DNA of 64,000 bases from Rhodanobacter sp. (GCA_004298045.1 SCRM01000020.1:62001-126000), one strand, 5' to 3'; counted from the stretch's first letter, positions 26,293 to 36,838 are shown. The notes: generated from the letters alone by a model not told the origin. Numbers and translations are program-made.

Positions 26293-27105
26293 ATGACCCT
26301 GCCCGTCACCCTCGCCCTCATCGCCCGCAACGAGGCGGCGGTGATCGGGCGCTGCCTGGACAGCGTGCCGTTTGCGGCGGAAAAGCTGGTGGTGGATTCG
26401 GGCTCGACCGACGACACCGTGGCCGTGGCGCAGGCGCATGGCGCGCGCGTGGTGCATCAGGATTGGCTGGGCTTTGGCCCGCAGCGCAATTTTGCGACCA
26501 CGCAGTGCGGCAACGACTGGATCCTGGTGCTGGATGCCGACGAGTGGCTGTCGCCGCAGCTTGCGGCAGAGCTGGAACGCGCGTTGCCGGCGCTGATGGC
26601 GAGCGCGGCGCCGGCGGCGTATCTGCGCCGCAACACGGTGTACATGGGCAAGCCGCTGCGCTGGTATCGGCCGGGCGTGGGCGAAAAAATGGCGCGCTTG
26701 TACCACCGCGATCGCGCACGCTGGAGTGATGCGCGGGTGCACGAATCGCTGCAGTTTGCCGGTGCGGCGCCGGTGTTCAAGGCGCCGTTCAACCACGCCA
26801 ACAACCCCACGCTGGTGCACAAGCAGCTCAAGGTCTTGCGCTATGCCGAGCTCAAGTGCCGCGACTGGCTGGACAAGGGCAAGAGCGCGCGCATGTGGCA
26901 GGCGCCGTTCGTGTACGTGCTGGCGTTCCTCAAGGATTACTTCGTGCGGCTCGCGTTTCTCGACGGCTGGCGCGGGTTTTTGATCGCGCAGACCGCGGCG
27001 AGCTACGCGCTGTACAAGCGCATGCGCTATTACGAAATGACGCGCAATCCGGCGTCGGTGGCGCAGGCGGATGCGGCGTTGCGCGAGCATCGGCTCGAAG
27101 ACTGA
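26293..27105 (+). CDS. GT2 glycosyltransferase, WaaE/KdtX-like
   Basis: A 270-aa family-2 transferase: LALIARNEAAVIGRCLDSV at the N-terminus, VVDSGSTDDTVAVAQ near residue 35 (nucleotide binding), GPQRNFATTQC, and VLDADEW with the DXD-type metal site near residue 80. The tail with HKQLKVLRYAELKCRDWLDKGK and FLKDYFVRLAFLDGW is characteristic of the LPS core beta-1,4-glucosyltransferase WaaE group, which adds glucose to heptose. The acceptor is not certain. GC content returns to the genomic norm here. It is eight bases ahead of the phospholipase gene. Confidence 0.88.
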   Translation: MTLPVTLALIARNEAAVIGRCLDSVPFAAEKLVVDSGSTDDTVAVAQAHGARVVHQDWLGFGPQRNFATTQCGNDWILVLDADEWLSPQLAAELERALPALMASAAPAAYLRRNTVYMGKPLRWYRPGVGEKMARLYHRDRARWSDARVHESLQFAGAAPVFKAPFNHANNPTLVHKQLKVLRYAELKCRDWLDKGKSARMWQAPFVYVLAFLKDYFVRLAFLDGWRGFLIAQTAASYALYKRMRYYEMTRNPASVAQADAALREHRLED

Positions 27106-27113
27106 GGCGCGGC

Positions 27114-28547
27114 ATGAATGACGAGGTGTCGCCCACCCGGCGACGTTTTCTCGGCCTGACGGCGGCCGCGGCGGCCGCCAGCCTGATGCCGCCGAGTTTG
27201 CAGAAGGTGCTGGCCGCGCCGCGTCCGCGCGGCGGCTCGTTGCGCGACATCCGCCACGTGGTGCTGCTGATGCAGGAGAACCGCGCGTTCGACCACTACT
27301 TCGGCACCCTGCCCGGCGTGCGCGGTTTCGACGACCCGCACGCGCTGGCCTGGGCCGATGGCCGCTCGGTGTTCCAGCAGCCCGACCCGGCGAACCCGCT
27401 GGGATATCTGTTGCCGTTCCATCTGGATACGCGCACCACCAACGCGCAGCGCATCCCCTCCAACAGCCACGCCTGGCCGGTGCAGCACGCATCGTGGAAT
27501 GGCGGGCGCATGGATGGTTTCGTCACCGCGCACCGCGTGCTGCAAAACGCCAACGCGCCGTACGTGATGGGCTATTACCGGCGCGCCGACATTCCGTTCC
27601 ATTACGCGCTCGCCGACCTGTTCACCGTGTGCGACGCCTACCACTGCTCGGTGCTCGGGCCGACGTGGCCCAACCGCATGCTGTGGATGACCGGCACGCT
27701 CGACCCCGACGGCGTGGCCGGTGGCCCGATCACCAGCAACATCAAGACGCGCGGCGGCTATCGCTGGACGACCTACGCCGAGCGCTTGCAGCGCTCCGGC
27801 GTGAGCTGGAAGGTGTACCAGCAGGCGGACAACTACGGCTTGAACGTGCTCGAACTGTTCCGCGCGTTCCAGGACGCGCCGCCCGACTCGTCGCTGCACC
27901 AGCGCGGCATGCTGCGCGGCGCGCCGGACGTCTTCGAGCAGGATGCCTTGCACGGCCGCCTGCCCGCGGTGTCGTGGATCATTCCCACCAGCAAGGAGTG
28001 CGAGCACCCGAACTTCCTGCCCGCTGCCGGCGCCGCGTTCATCGCGCGCAAGCTCGCGGCGGTGGCGGCCAACCCGGAGGTGTGGGCGCACACGGTGTTC
28101 ATCCTGGCCTACGACGAGAACGACGGCCTGTTCGACCACGTGCCGCCGCCGGTCGCGCCGCCGGGCACGGCGGGCGAATACGTGGATGGCGAGCCGGTCG
28201 GCGCCGGCTTTCGCGTGCCGTGCATCCTGATCTCGCCGTGGACGGCCGGGCCGTGGGTGTGCAGCGAGCGCTTCGACCACACCTCGGTGCTGCGCTTTCT
28301 CGAAAAGTGGACCGGCGTCGAGGAGCCGAACATCTCCGCCTGGCGGCGCGAGACCTTCGGCGACCTCACCTCGGCGTTCCGCTTCGACGCGCTGCCGGCG
28401 AGCGCGCCGGTCGTGCCGGATGCGACGGGCGATCTCACGCGCGCGTTGCAAGCGGTGGCGGATCTGCCCGCGCCCACCTTCCCCACCGACGACCAGCATG
28501 CGCCGCGGCAGGAGCCGGGCCAGCGCCACCGCGTGCCGCCGCGCTGA
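27114..28547 (+). CDS. Tat-exported phospholipase C/acid phosphatase-family protein
   Basis: A 477-aa member of the phosphoesterase (phospholipase C/AcpA) family in the alkaline-phosphatase superfamily. The N-terminus has a twin-arginine signal (TRRRFLGLTAAAAAASLMP), so it is exported folded. The catalytic start LLMQENRAFDHYFGTLPGVRGF near residue 55 carries the metal-binding Glu-Asn, and CSVLGPTWPNRM near 180, SWIIPTSKECEHPN near 285 and LAYDENDGLFDHVPPP near 335 complete the metal site. It lacks the C-terminal domains of the 700-aa haemolytic phospholipases and is nearer to the short AcpA-like forms. Its place among glycosyltransferases may be incidental or point to surface-lipid turnover. 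Confidence 0.87.
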   Translation: MNDEVSPTRRRFLGLTAAAAAASLMPPSLQKVLAAPRPRGGSLRDIRHVVLLMQENRAFDHYFGTLPGVRGFDDPHALAWADGRSVFQQPDPANPLGYLLPFHLDTRTTNAQRIPSNSHAWPVQHASWNGGRMDGFVTAHRVLQNANAPYVMGYYRRADIPFHYALADLFTVCDAYHCSVLGPTWPNRMLWMTGTLDPDGVAGGPITSNIKTRGGYRWTTYAERLQRSGVSWKVYQQADNYGLNVLELFRAFQDAPPDSSLHQRGMLRGAPDVFEQDALHGRLPAVSWIIPTSKECEHPNFLPAAGAAFIARKLAAVAANPEVWAHTVFILAYDENDGLFDHVPPPVAPPGTAGEYVDGEPVGAGFRVPCILISPWTAGPWVCSERFDHTSVLRFLEKWTGVEEPNISAWRRETFGDLTSAFRFDALPASAPVVPDATGDLTRALQAVADLPAPTFPTDDQHAPRQEPGQRHRVPPR

Positions 28548-28599
28548 TCGCACGGCGCGCTGCCGTAAGCTATGCGGCTTCCGGCCAGACACAAACACC

Positions 28600-29646
28600 A
28601 TGCCCCAGCACTACCTGTTGTACGGCTCCGAGCGCTATGCGCTGGCCATTCTGCGCCCGGTGCAGGCCGCGATCCGCGCCCGCGGCGATGAGGCGGCGTG
28701 GTTCTTCGACGGCCCCGGCGCCGAGGATCTCGTGGCCGGCGAACGCCTGCTCTCGGTCGCCGAAGTGCGCGCGTGGAAGCCGCGCGCCGTCATCACGCCC
28801 TCCAACGCCGTGCCGCATTTCTTTCCCGGCGTAAAAGTGGAAACCTTCCACGGCTTCGACGCCGGCAAGCCGCGACACATCTACGTGCGCGGCTTCTTCG
28901 ACCTGTACTGCACCACCGGCCCGCGCGACACCGCCAAGTTCCAGGCGCTGGCCGACCAGCTCGGCCACTTCAGCGTGATCGAAACCGGTTTCCCCAAACT
29001 CGACCCGTTCGCGCACGAGCTCGCCGGCAACCCACCGCCGGTGCGCACGCCGCCGGTCATCCTCTACCACTCCACCTTTTCGCCCAAATGGAGCGCGGCG
29101 GAAAAGCTCTACGCCGAGGTGAAGCGACTTTCGCGCGACGGCCGCTGGCGCTTCATTGTCAGCTTTCACCCCAAGATGAACCCGGAGACGGTGGCCAAAT
29201 TCAAGGCGCTGGTGAACGAGAACCTGTCCTTTGCCGAGAACGACAACATCCTCGACTTGTTCGGCCAGGTCGACATGATGTGCTCGGACACCAGCTCCGC
29301 GCTCAACGAGTTTTTGCTCACCGGCAAGCCCGTCGTCACCTTCGACAACCGCCGCCCCGGCCCGCAGCTCATCGACATCCACGACGCCAGGGATTTCGAG
29401 CCGGCGATCGAGCGCGCGCTCGGCCGTCCGCCCGAGTTGATGGCGGCGATCCGCGCCTTCGGCGAGCAACTGCATCCGTATCACGACGGCCAATCCGGCG
29501 AACGCATCCTCGCCGCCATCGACACCTTCATCGCCCGCGGCGCCACCAACCGCAAACCCAAACCTGCCAACCTGTGGCGCAAGTTCAAGATCCGGCGGCG
29601 GATCGGCTACTGGGGCCCTGCCCGCTGGCAACGGCCCGCGCCTTGA
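28600..29646 (+). CDS. CDP-glycerol glycerophosphotransferase-like protein
   Basis: A 348-aa protein resembling the C-terminal GT-B part of TagB/TagF-type CDP-glycerol:poly(glycerophosphate) transferases, here in a Gram-negative setting. Seen are KVETFHGFDAGKPRHIYVRG near residue 85, VILYHSTFSPKWSAAEKLY near 155, FIVSFHPKMNPE near 190 and the donor-phosphate motif MMCSDTSSALNEFLLTGKPVV near 235. In other bacteria such enzymes add glycerol phosphate or a related polyol to a surface glycan. The start at 28600 is the first ATG before the conserved region; the frame extends upstream into the phospholipase gene but without likeness. The C-terminus is strongly basic. Confidence 0.82.
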   Translation: MPQHYLLYGSERYALAILRPVQAAIRARGDEAAWFFDGPGAEDLVAGERLLSVAEVRAWKPRAVITPSNAVPHFFPGVKVETFHGFDAGKPRHIYVRGFFDLYCTTGPRDTAKFQALADQLGHFSVIETGFPKLDPFAHELAGNPPPVRTPPVILYHSTFSPKWSAAEKLYAEVKRLSRDGRWRFIVSFHPKMNPETVAKFKALVNENLSFAENDNILDLFGQVDMMCSDTSSALNEFLLTGKPVVTFDNRRPGPQLIDIHDARDFEPAIERALGRPPELMAAIRAFGEQLHPYHDGQSGERILAAIDTFIARGATNRKPKPANLWRKFKIRRRIGYWGPARWQRPAP

Positions 29647-29702
29647 ACGTGACCAGGGATGGCGCCGGTTAGAATCCCCTCTTGCCTCCCGCGAGACCGC
29701 CC

Positions 29703-31427
29703 GTGCTCCCTTCCCCAAGCCGCACCGAAAACCTGCGCACGTTGTGGCCGTGGCTGCCGCTGTGGGGTGTGCTGGCGCTGGCGGCGATCTTTGCGCACGG
29801 GCCGATGCCGCTGTATTCCACGCGCACGCTGGCGGTGGCGTGGGAGATGTGGAACCAGCACCACTTTCTGGTGCCGTACATCAACGGTGCGCCGTACAGC
29901 GAAAAGGCGCCGCTGCTGTTCTGGCTGATTCACGCCGGCTGGTTCGCGTTTGGCGTGAGCGACGTGTGGCCGCGCGTGCTGGAAGTGATCTTTGGCGGCG
30001 CCGAGCTGGTGCTGGTGTCGGTACTGGCGCGGCGGCTGTTTCCGCAGCGCGCGTGGATGGCGAGTGCCACGCCGTGGGCGCTGGCGGCGCTGTCGTTCGC
30101 GTTTTTGTTCGGCTTGCAGATCATGTACGACGTGCTGCTGGCGGTGTGGACGCTGGCGGCGCTGGTGTGCCTGGTGCCGACGGCCGGGCGCACGGCGCCG
30201 CGCTGGGTGTGGTTCGGCGTGTGCATTGGCCTGGGGCTTTTGACCAAGGGCCCGGTGATGCTGCTGCACGTGGTGTTTCCGTGGCTGCTGGGGCCGCTGT
30301 GGAGCGATCACGCGCGTGCGCATCGTGGCGCGTGGTACGGACGCGGCGTGCTGGCGGTGCTGCTTGGTTTGGCGATGCTGTTGGCGTGGGCGTTGCCGGC
30401 CGGGTTCGCCGGCGGCGAGGCGTACAGGCATCGGCTGTTCTTCAGCCAGACCGCGGCGCGCGTGATCCACGGCGTCGAGACCGCCGAGCCGCTGCAAAGC
30501 CACGCGCGCCCGGTGCTGTGGTACGTGGCGATGCTGCCGGCCCTGCTGTTTCCGTTCATCGCCTGGCCGCGCGTGTGGGTGGCGCTCGGCGCGCTGCGCC
30601 GGCCGTTCGAGCCAGGCCTGCGCTTTGCGCTGGCGTGGGTAGTGCCGACGTTCATCGTGTTTTCGTTGGTACGCGGCAAGCAGCCGTATTACCTCCTGCC
30701 CGAGTTCGGCGGTGCGATGCTGCTCATTTGCGCCGCGATCGCCGTCCTGCGCGATCGCCGTCCGCGCCTGGCCGGCACCGCGTGGCTGGGCACCTGGCCG
30801 CTCGGCGTCGGCGGCATCGCCTTTGGCGTGCTGCTGTTCGTGCTGCCCAACCTGGTGGCCGGCAATTATCTGCACGGCGAATGGCCGGATGCCGCCGCAC
30901 CGCTCAGCCGCTATTTCGCGTTGATCTTCGTGCTGCTCGGCGCGCTGTTGCTGTTGCGCGGCCGCGGCGAATTGCGCCGGCTTGCCACGGCTGGACTCAT
31001 TGGCACCTTCGCGCTCAACGCACTGTTCACCCTCACCCTGTGGCCGCGTTACGACCTCGCGCCCACCGCGCATTGGCTTGGCGAGGCGCAGCGCGCCGGC
31101 CAGGCCATCGGCTATCTCGGCAATTACGAAGGCCAGTTCCACTTTGCCGGCCGCCTCACGCAACCCATTACCGAACTGCGCGGCGAGGGCGAGCTGGAAA
31201 CCTTCGCGCAGACGCACCCGCAAGCCATCATCGTCGAGCATCCGGAAAAACTCAGCGCCCAGGCGCGCGAATACGCCCTCATCGCGCAGCCGTTCCGCTC
31301 GTCGTGGACGGTGACCTGGCGCGCGGCCACGCTGGTGGCCCTGCGTCGGGGCGAAACCCCGCCGCGGCCGACGGTGGCGCCGCGGATTTATGGGGCGGAC
31401 GATTCCGCGCCGGGGCGCACGCCGTAG
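29703..31427 (+). CDS. Second ArnT/GT39-type membrane glycosyltransferase
   Basis: A 574-aa polytopic protein with the same build as the gene at 21084: a first loop with MPLYSTRTLAVAWEM, then YINGAPYSEKAPLLFWL near residue 65, GLGLLTKGPVMLLH near 185, about twelve hydrophobic segments and a soluble C-terminal end. The first-loop catalytic acid is less obvious than in the other copy (no DEPR), so its activity is less certain. Two non-ATG starts are possible, TTG 29682 and GTG 29703; GTG is preferred because GCGAGA stands nearby and TAGAAT at 29670 could be a -10 box. It converges on ntrC, with a short hairpin between. Confidence 0.83.
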   Translation: MLPSPSRTENLRTLWPWLPLWGVLALAAIFAHGPMPLYSTRTLAVAWEMWNQHHFLVPYINGAPYSEKAPLLFWLIHAGWFAFGVSDVWPRVLEVIFGGAELVLVSVLARRLFPQRAWMASATPWALAALSFAFLFGLQIMYDVLLAVWTLAALVCLVPTAGRTAPRWVWFGVCIGLGLLTKGPVMLLHVVFPWLLGPLWSDHARAHRGAWYGRGVLAVLLGLAMLLAWALPAGFAGGEAYRHRLFFSQTAARVIHGVETAEPLQSHARPVLWYVAMLPALLFPFIAWPRVWVALGALRRPFEPGLRFALAWVVPTFIVFSLVRGKQPYYLLPEFGGAMLLICAAIAVLRDRRPRLAGTAWLGTWPLGVGGIAFGVLLFVLPNLVAGNYLHGEWPDAAAPLSRYFALIFVLLGALLLLRGRGELRRLATAGLIGTFALNALFTLTLWPRYDLAPTAHWLGEAQRAGQAIGYLGNYEGQFHFAGRLTQPITELRGEGELETFAQTHPQAIIVEHPEKLSAQAREYALIAQPFRSSWTVTWRAATLVALRRGETPPRPTVAPRIYGADDSAPGRTP

Positions 31428-31441
31428 CGCAACGCTTGCGC
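31427..31441. terminator. Small hairpin between convergent genes
   Basis: GCGCAA and TTGCGC around CGC, directly after the stop of the membrane transferase and 18 bases from the end of ntrC. Short stem without T-run; could terminate either converging transcript. Confidence 0.3.
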
Positions 31442-31458
31442 CCCGTGAGCCGGCGTGG

Positions 31459-32858
<1,400 letters not shown>

Positions 32859-32862
<4 letters not shown>

Positions 32863-33866
32863 GTTCCATGCTCCAGCGGCAGGTACAGCGAAAACACGGT
32901 GCGCCCAGACACGGTGTTGCAGGTGAGGTCGCCGCCGTGTTCGCGGGCGAACTCGCGGGCCAGCGCGAGGCCCAGGCCGGTGCCGTCGGCGCGGCCGGAG
33001 ACCAGCGGCTCGAACAGCGTGTCGTGCAACGCGGCCGGCACGCCGCTGCCGTCGTCGATCACGTCGAGCCGCAGTGCCGCGCGCAGCATGCCGCCGGCGA
33101 GGCGCGCGCCGTGCTCGGCACGGGTGCGCAAGGTAATGGTCTGCGCATGCGCCTCGACTGCGTTGCGCACCAGGTTCAGCACGATCTGCTGCAGCCGGTC
33201 GGCGTCGCCGTGCACGCTGGGCAGGCTGGGGTCGAAGTCGTGCCGCAACTGCGGCGCGGCGGGTTCGGCGCGCACCAGCTCGGTGACGCGGTCGAGAAGT
33301 TCGTGCAGGTTGACGGCGGCGAGTTGGGGGTTGCCGCCGTGGTGCAGCAGGCGGTTGGCGAGCGCAGCGAGGCGGTCGGCCTCGTCGATGATGAGCTGGG
33401 CGAGGTCCTTGGCCGCCGCATCCGGTGCGCGGCGGACGAGGAGCTGCGCTGCGCCGCGCAGGCCGGCCAGCGGATTTTTCACCTCGTGGGCAAAGCCGCG
33501 CAGGGTGGCCGACAGCGGCGAGGTTGCCGCGGGCGAGGCCGCCAGGGGGTGGATTTCAAGCAGCAGGTTGCCGTCAGCCAAGACTTGCGCGGTGACGTCG
33601 GCAACCTGCCGGCTGTCGTCGAACGCCAAAAGGCTCACGCCGCGCAACTGCACGGCATGAGCCACGGTTTGCGCGCGCCGCACCTGGGCCTGGTCATCTG
33701 CCGCCGTCAACCACAACGCCAGCGGCTGGCCCAGCGCACTGCGCGTGCCGCAGGCGAGCAACTCGGCCAGTGCCGGATTCAGCCAGCGCACGTGCAAGTC
33801 GGGGCCGACCAAGGCAATGCCGGTCGCCAACTGCTGTGCCCATGCCTGCCACGGCTCGCCGTTCAT
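32859..33866 (-). CDS. ntrB: Nitrogen sensor histidine kinase NtrB
   Basis: Cytoplasmic kinase/phosphatase of NtrC, controlled by PII. The 335-aa protein has an N-terminal PAS-like part (residues 1-110), the H-box GFAHEVKNPLAGLRGAAQLL with phospho-accepting His127, the N-box around VLNLVRNAVEA, and the ATP lid parts DVIDDGSGVP and GTGLGLALAREFAREHGG. No membrane segment is present, as expected. The start at 33866 is used since the upstream in-frame ATG adds only nine unconserved residues. It follows glnA after 108 bp containing a hairpin and overlaps ntrC. Confidence 0.95.
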
Positions 33867-33900
33867 CGCCCCATCGTGGCCTTTGCACAAGGTTGGTGCA

Positions 33901-33921
33901 AGAGCCGGGAACCCCGGCTCT
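33901..33921 (-). terminator. Hairpin between glnA and ntrB
   Basis: AGAGCCGGG and CCCGGCTCT form a perfect 9-bp stem around AAC, 54 bases beyond the glnA stop and before ntrB. A partial terminator at this spot, letting some glnA transcripts reach ntrBC, would match the arrangement known in enteric glnALG operons. Confidence 0.5.
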
Positions 33922-33934
33922 CGCCATGTCGCCA

Positions 33935-33974
33935 GCTTTTCCGAATCCCTATTCCCGAATCCCGGATCCCGGCC
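33935..33974. repeat. GAATCCC-type short tandem repeats next to glnA
   Basis: Directly after the glnA stop the plus strand reads CCGAATCCC, TATTCCCGAATCCC and GGATCCCGG in succession. The same kind of motif is seen at about 3277-3300 and at 45473-45505. It is a dispersed low-complexity repeat at gene ends. Confidence 0.5.
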
Positions 33975-35384
33975 TCAAAGCGCGTAATACATCTGGAATT
34001 CCAGCGGGTGCGTCGAGGCGCGGTAGCGGGTGACCTCCTGCATCTTCACGCCGATGTAGGCGTCGATGAAGTCGTCGGTGAACACGCCGCCGGCCTTGAG
34101 GAAGTCGCGGTCCTTGTCCAGCGCTTCCAGCGCGGCGTCGAGGCTGGCACACACCTGCGGGATGTTCTTCTCTTCTTCCGGCGGCAGGTCGTAGAGGTCC
34201 TTGTCGGCCGGCGCGCCCGGGTCGATCTTGTTCAGGATGCCGTCCAGCCCGGCCATCATCAGCGCGGTGAAGGTGAGGTAGCCGGACTGCATCGGGTCGG
34301 GGAAGCGCACCTCGATGCGGCGCGCCTTGGGGCTGGAAACGTAGGGGATGCGGCAGCTCGCCGAGCGGTTGCGCGCGCTGTAGGCCAGCATCACCGGCGC
34401 CTCGAAGCCCGGCACCAGGCGCTTGTAGCTGTTGGTGGTGGAGTTGGCGAAGGCGTTGATCGCCTTGGCGTGCTTGAAGATGCCGCCGATGTACCACAGC
34501 GCGGTCTGCGACAGGCCGCCGTACAGCTCGCCGGCAAACAGGTTCTCGCCGCCCTTGGACAGCGACTGGTGCACGTGCATGCCGCTGCCGTTGTCGCCGA
34601 CGATCGGCTTGGGCATGAAGGTGACGGTCTTGCCGTTCTGCTGGGCGACGTTCTTCAGCACGTACTTCATCGTCATCAGCTCGTCGGCCTTGGCGACCAG
34701 CGTGTTGAACTTGACGCCGATCTCGCACTGGCCGGCGTTGGCCACCTCGTGGTGGTGCACTTCCACCGTCTGGCCGAGGGATTCGAGCACCTTGCACATG
34801 TCGGCGCGCAGGTCGGCGAGCGAATCGACCGGCGGCACCGGGAAATAGCCGCCCTTGACGCCCGGGCGGTGGCCCATGTTGCCGTCCTCGTACTTGAAGC
34901 GGGTGCTCCACGCGGCCTCGTTCGACTCGATCTCGTAGAACACGCGGCCCATGTCGTTCTGCCAGCGCACCGAGTCGAAAATGAAGAACTCCGGCTCCGG
35001 GCCGAAGTACGCGCTGTCGGCGATGCCGGTGGATTTCAGGAACGCCTCGGCGCGCTTGGCGATCGAGCGCGGGTCGCGGCCATAGGCCTGCAGCGTCGAG
35101 GGCTCCAGCACGTCGCAGTGCAGCACCAGCTGCGGGTGCGCGCTGAATGGGTCGAGGTAGGCGGTGTCCGGGTCGGGCATCAGGATCATGTCCGACTCGT
35201 TGATGCCCTTCCAGCCGACGATCGAGGAGCCGTCGAACATCTTGCCGTCCTCGAACGTGCCTTCGTCGATGGCATGCGCCGGGAAAGTCACGTGGTGATG
35301 TTTGCCGAGCATGTCGGCAAAACGGAAATCGACGAATTCGATGTCGTGTTCAACGATCTGGTCGAGCACATCTTTGGCGGTCAT
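33975..35384 (-). CDS. glnA: Glutamine synthetase, type I
   Basis: ATP-dependent synthesis of glutamine from glutamate and ammonium, a dodecamer in the cytoplasm. The 469-aa length is that of the GSI-beta class. Visible are DGSSIVGW near residue 50, the ATP-site [16 protein letters not shown] near 260, NRSASCRIP near 340 and the adenylylation site NLYDLPPEE-type motif [10 protein letters not shown] with Tyr398, so GlnE-type control is expected. The start at 35384 ([10 protein letters not shown]) has an AGG Shine-Dalgarno and is the family's normal N-terminus. Upstream lie a sigma-54 promoter and two NtrC sites; downstream is a hairpin and then ntrB-ntrC. Confidence 0.97.
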   Translation of the reverse strand: MTAKDVLDQIVEHDIEFVDFRFADMLGKHHHVTFPAHAIDEGTFEDGKMFDGSSIVGWKGINESDMILMPDPDTAYLDPFSAHPQLVLHCDVLEPSTLQAYGRDPRSIAKRAEAFLKSTGIADSAYFGPEPEFFIFDSVRWQNDMGRVFYEIESNEAAWSTRFKYEDGNMGHRPGVKGGYFPVPPVDSLADLRADMCKVLESLGQTVEVHHHEVANAGQCEIGVKFNTLVAKADELMTMKYVLKNVAQQNGKTVTFMPKPIVGDNGSGMHVHQSLSKGGENLFAGELYGGLSQTALWYIGGIFKHAKAINAFANSTTNSYKRLVPGFEAPVMLAYSARNRSASCRIPYVSSPKARRIEVRFPDPMQSGYLTFTALMMAGLDGILNKIDPGAPADKDLYDLPPEEEKNIPQVCASLDAALEALDKDRDFLKAGGVFTDDFIDAYIGVKMQEVTRYRASTHPLEFQMYYAL

Positions 35385-35437
35385 GGCGAAACCTCGGCGA
35401 GGGAGCGGGAGCGAACGGAACGGATGCGCTGGACTAG

Positions 35438-35453
35438 GCAAGGTCGATGCCAA
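35438..35453 (-). promoter_or_regulatory. Sigma-54 promoter of glnA
   Basis: The minus strand reads TTGGCATCGACCTTGC: a -24 box TGGCAT, five bases, and a -12 box TTGC, one base off the consensus TGGCAC-N5-TTGC. The start site would be about 40 bases upstream of the glnA ATG. Its location before glnA and the presence of NtrC sites support it strongly. Confidence 0.85.
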
Positions 35454-35517
35454 GTCGTGAATCTCGTGGAAATTCATTGGCCTGACGACAAGGCCGATCT
35501 TCCAGGTCATATCTAAA

Positions 35518-35533
35518 GCATCAACTTAGTGCA
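35518..35533 (-). promoter_or_regulatory. NtrC binding site 1 upstream of glnA
   Basis: Minus strand TGCACTAAGTTGATGC closely follows the NtrC dyad TGCACCA-NN-TTGGTGCA. Its centre is about 100 bp upstream of the inferred sigma-54 start site, the usual enhancer distance. Confidence 0.7.
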
Positions 35534-35547
35534 TTTGTGTCCTTTGT

Positions 35548-35564
35548 TGCACCAATATGTAACA
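35548..35564 (+). promoter_or_regulatory. NtrC binding site 2 upstream of glnA
   Basis: TGCACCAATATGTAACA has a perfect left half-site (TGCACCA) and a degenerate right half. It lies about 30 bp (three helical turns) from site 1, so two NtrC dimers could bind on the same face. This spacing resembles the enteric glnA enhancer. Confidence 0.55.
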
Positions 35565-35744
35565 TGCGATGACCGTTGTCCCTTCAGCTAAGGAAAACGC
35601 CATCGGATCGCCATGCGGGATGCGTGAGCTGCGCCGCTCTGCGGTCGCTGTGGCCGCGTCTGTTCTACCGACGAGTGCACCCGTAATCGGCCTCATCCAC
35701 GCCATCCTGCCGGGTAGCGTCAAAGGTTTCACCGCATTCGCGGG
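35565..35744. other. Intergenic stretch between glnA enhancer and LysR gene
   Basis: Together with the glnA regulatory region this makes a 360-bp stretch without a convincing gene. Two overlapping small open frames on opposite strands (about 35569-35796 plus, 35526-35732 minus) show no family features and no ribosome binding site; I see nothing else in it. Confidence 0.4.
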
Positions 35745-36758
35745 CTACCGCATCGCGCTGGTCGCGGCCTTGCTGCGGTTGATGCCGGGTGCCTGAGCAG
35801 CGTCCTTGAGTGGCGGTGCCGTGCCTAGCTTGCAGGCCAGCTTGCAGGCCGGCAGGTTGGTGCGCTCGAACAGCTCGTGCACCCATTCCAAAAAGGCCTG
35901 CACCCGGGCGGAAAGGTGGCGCTTTTGCGGGTAGACCAGCCACACCGGCGAACCGGTGGAGATGGTGTCCTCCATGATCACCTTGAGCTTGCCATAGCCG
36001 ATCGCACTGGCGGCGAGCCAGTGCGGCGTCTGGATGATGCCCAGCCCCGCCATCGCTGCCTGGATCACCGACTCGCCGTCGTTGATCAGCAGGTGGGCCT
36101 CTACGTCCAGCGCCACACGGCCGTTCGGCGTGTCGAACTGCCACTGGTATGGCCGGCCGCTGGTGGGATAGACGTAGTTGATGCAGCGGTGCTGCTTCAG
36201 ATCGTCGATGGTAACCGGCGTGCCATGGCGTTCCAGGTAGACCGGCGCGGCACACAGCACGTTGCTGAAATAGCCCAGCTTGCGCGCGATCAGGTTGGAA
36301 TCCTCCAGCTCACCCATGCGGATCGCACAGTCGATGCCTTCCTCGATCAGGCCGATATTGCGGTCGCTCATCGACAGTTCGAGGCGGATGTCCGGGTATT
36401 TAGCCTCGAACTCGGCGAGGTTGGGGATCAGCGCGGCGCGGCCTATCGACACGTTCACTGCCACGCGCAGCTTGCCGCTGGGCTTGGTGCGCGCGTAGTT
36501 CAGCGCCTCCACCGCCTCGCCGAGGTCGGCCAGGATCACCTTGCAGCGCTGATAGAACGCCTCGCCGTCGTCGGTGAGGCGCAGCGCCCGCGTGCTGCGG
36601 AACAGCAGGCGCACGCCGATCCGCTCCTCCAGCCGCGACACCGCGCGGCTCACCCCTGATGGCGTCATGCCCAACTGCACGGCGGCGGCCGCAAAGCTAT
36701 GCGCCTCCACCACGCGGACAAAGCTCGATATTGCCGAGAAATCTTCCATGTTCGTCAT
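35745..36758 (-). CDS. LysR-family transcriptional regulator
   Basis: A 337-aa LysR regulator. The N-terminal winged HTH is FVRVVEAHSFAAAAVQLGMTPSGVSRAVSRLEERIGVRLLFRST in form (residues 12-60), followed by the substrate-binding domain beginning KLRVAVNVSIGRAALIPNLAEF. A 35-residue tail after WVHELFERTNLPA is longer than usual. It is divergent from the RND efflux operon, with 134 bp between, and probably regulates it; the ligand is unknown. The intergenic region contains palindromes CACTAGTG and TTCATGAA. A second ATG nine bases downstream is a possible start. Confidence 0.92.
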   Translation of the reverse strand: MTNMEDFSAISSFVRVVEAHSFAAAAVQLGMTPSGVSRAVSRLEERIGVRLLFRSTRALRLTDDGEAFYQRCKVILADLGEAVEALNYARTKPSGKLRVAVNVSIGRAALIPNLAEFEAKYPDIRLELSMSDRNIGLIEEGIDCAIRMGELEDSNLIARKLGYFSNVLCAAPVYLERHGTPVTIDDLKQHRCINYVYPTSGRPYQWQFDTPNGRVALDVEAHLLINDGESVIQAAMAGLGIIQTPHWLAASAIGYGKLKVIMEDTISTGSPVWLVYPQKRHLSARVQAFLEWVHELFERTNLPACKLACKLGTAPPLKDAAQAPGINRSKAATSAMR

Positions 36759-36783
36759 TGTGATGTCATTCGTGATTTGCTGT

Positions 36784-36838
36784 CACTAGTGGAGTTCATG
36801 AATTAAGGCTTTTCTGTACTTGGCGGTGTACCTATTAT
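36784..36838 (+). promoter_or_regulatory. Putative operator/promoter between LysR gene and efflux operon
   Basis: Two perfect 8-bp palindromes, CACTAGTG (36784-36791) and TTCATGAA (36795-36802), are followed by a TATTAT -10-like box at 36833-36838 without a good -35 box. A weak promoter with an upstream dyad is what a LysR-activated operon would show. Confidence 0.4.

Noticed and set aside
35526-35796. Two small overlapping frames between glnA and the LysR gene
   Set aside because: No Shine-Dalgarno, no conserved features, and one covers the glnA enhancer; more likely non-coding.
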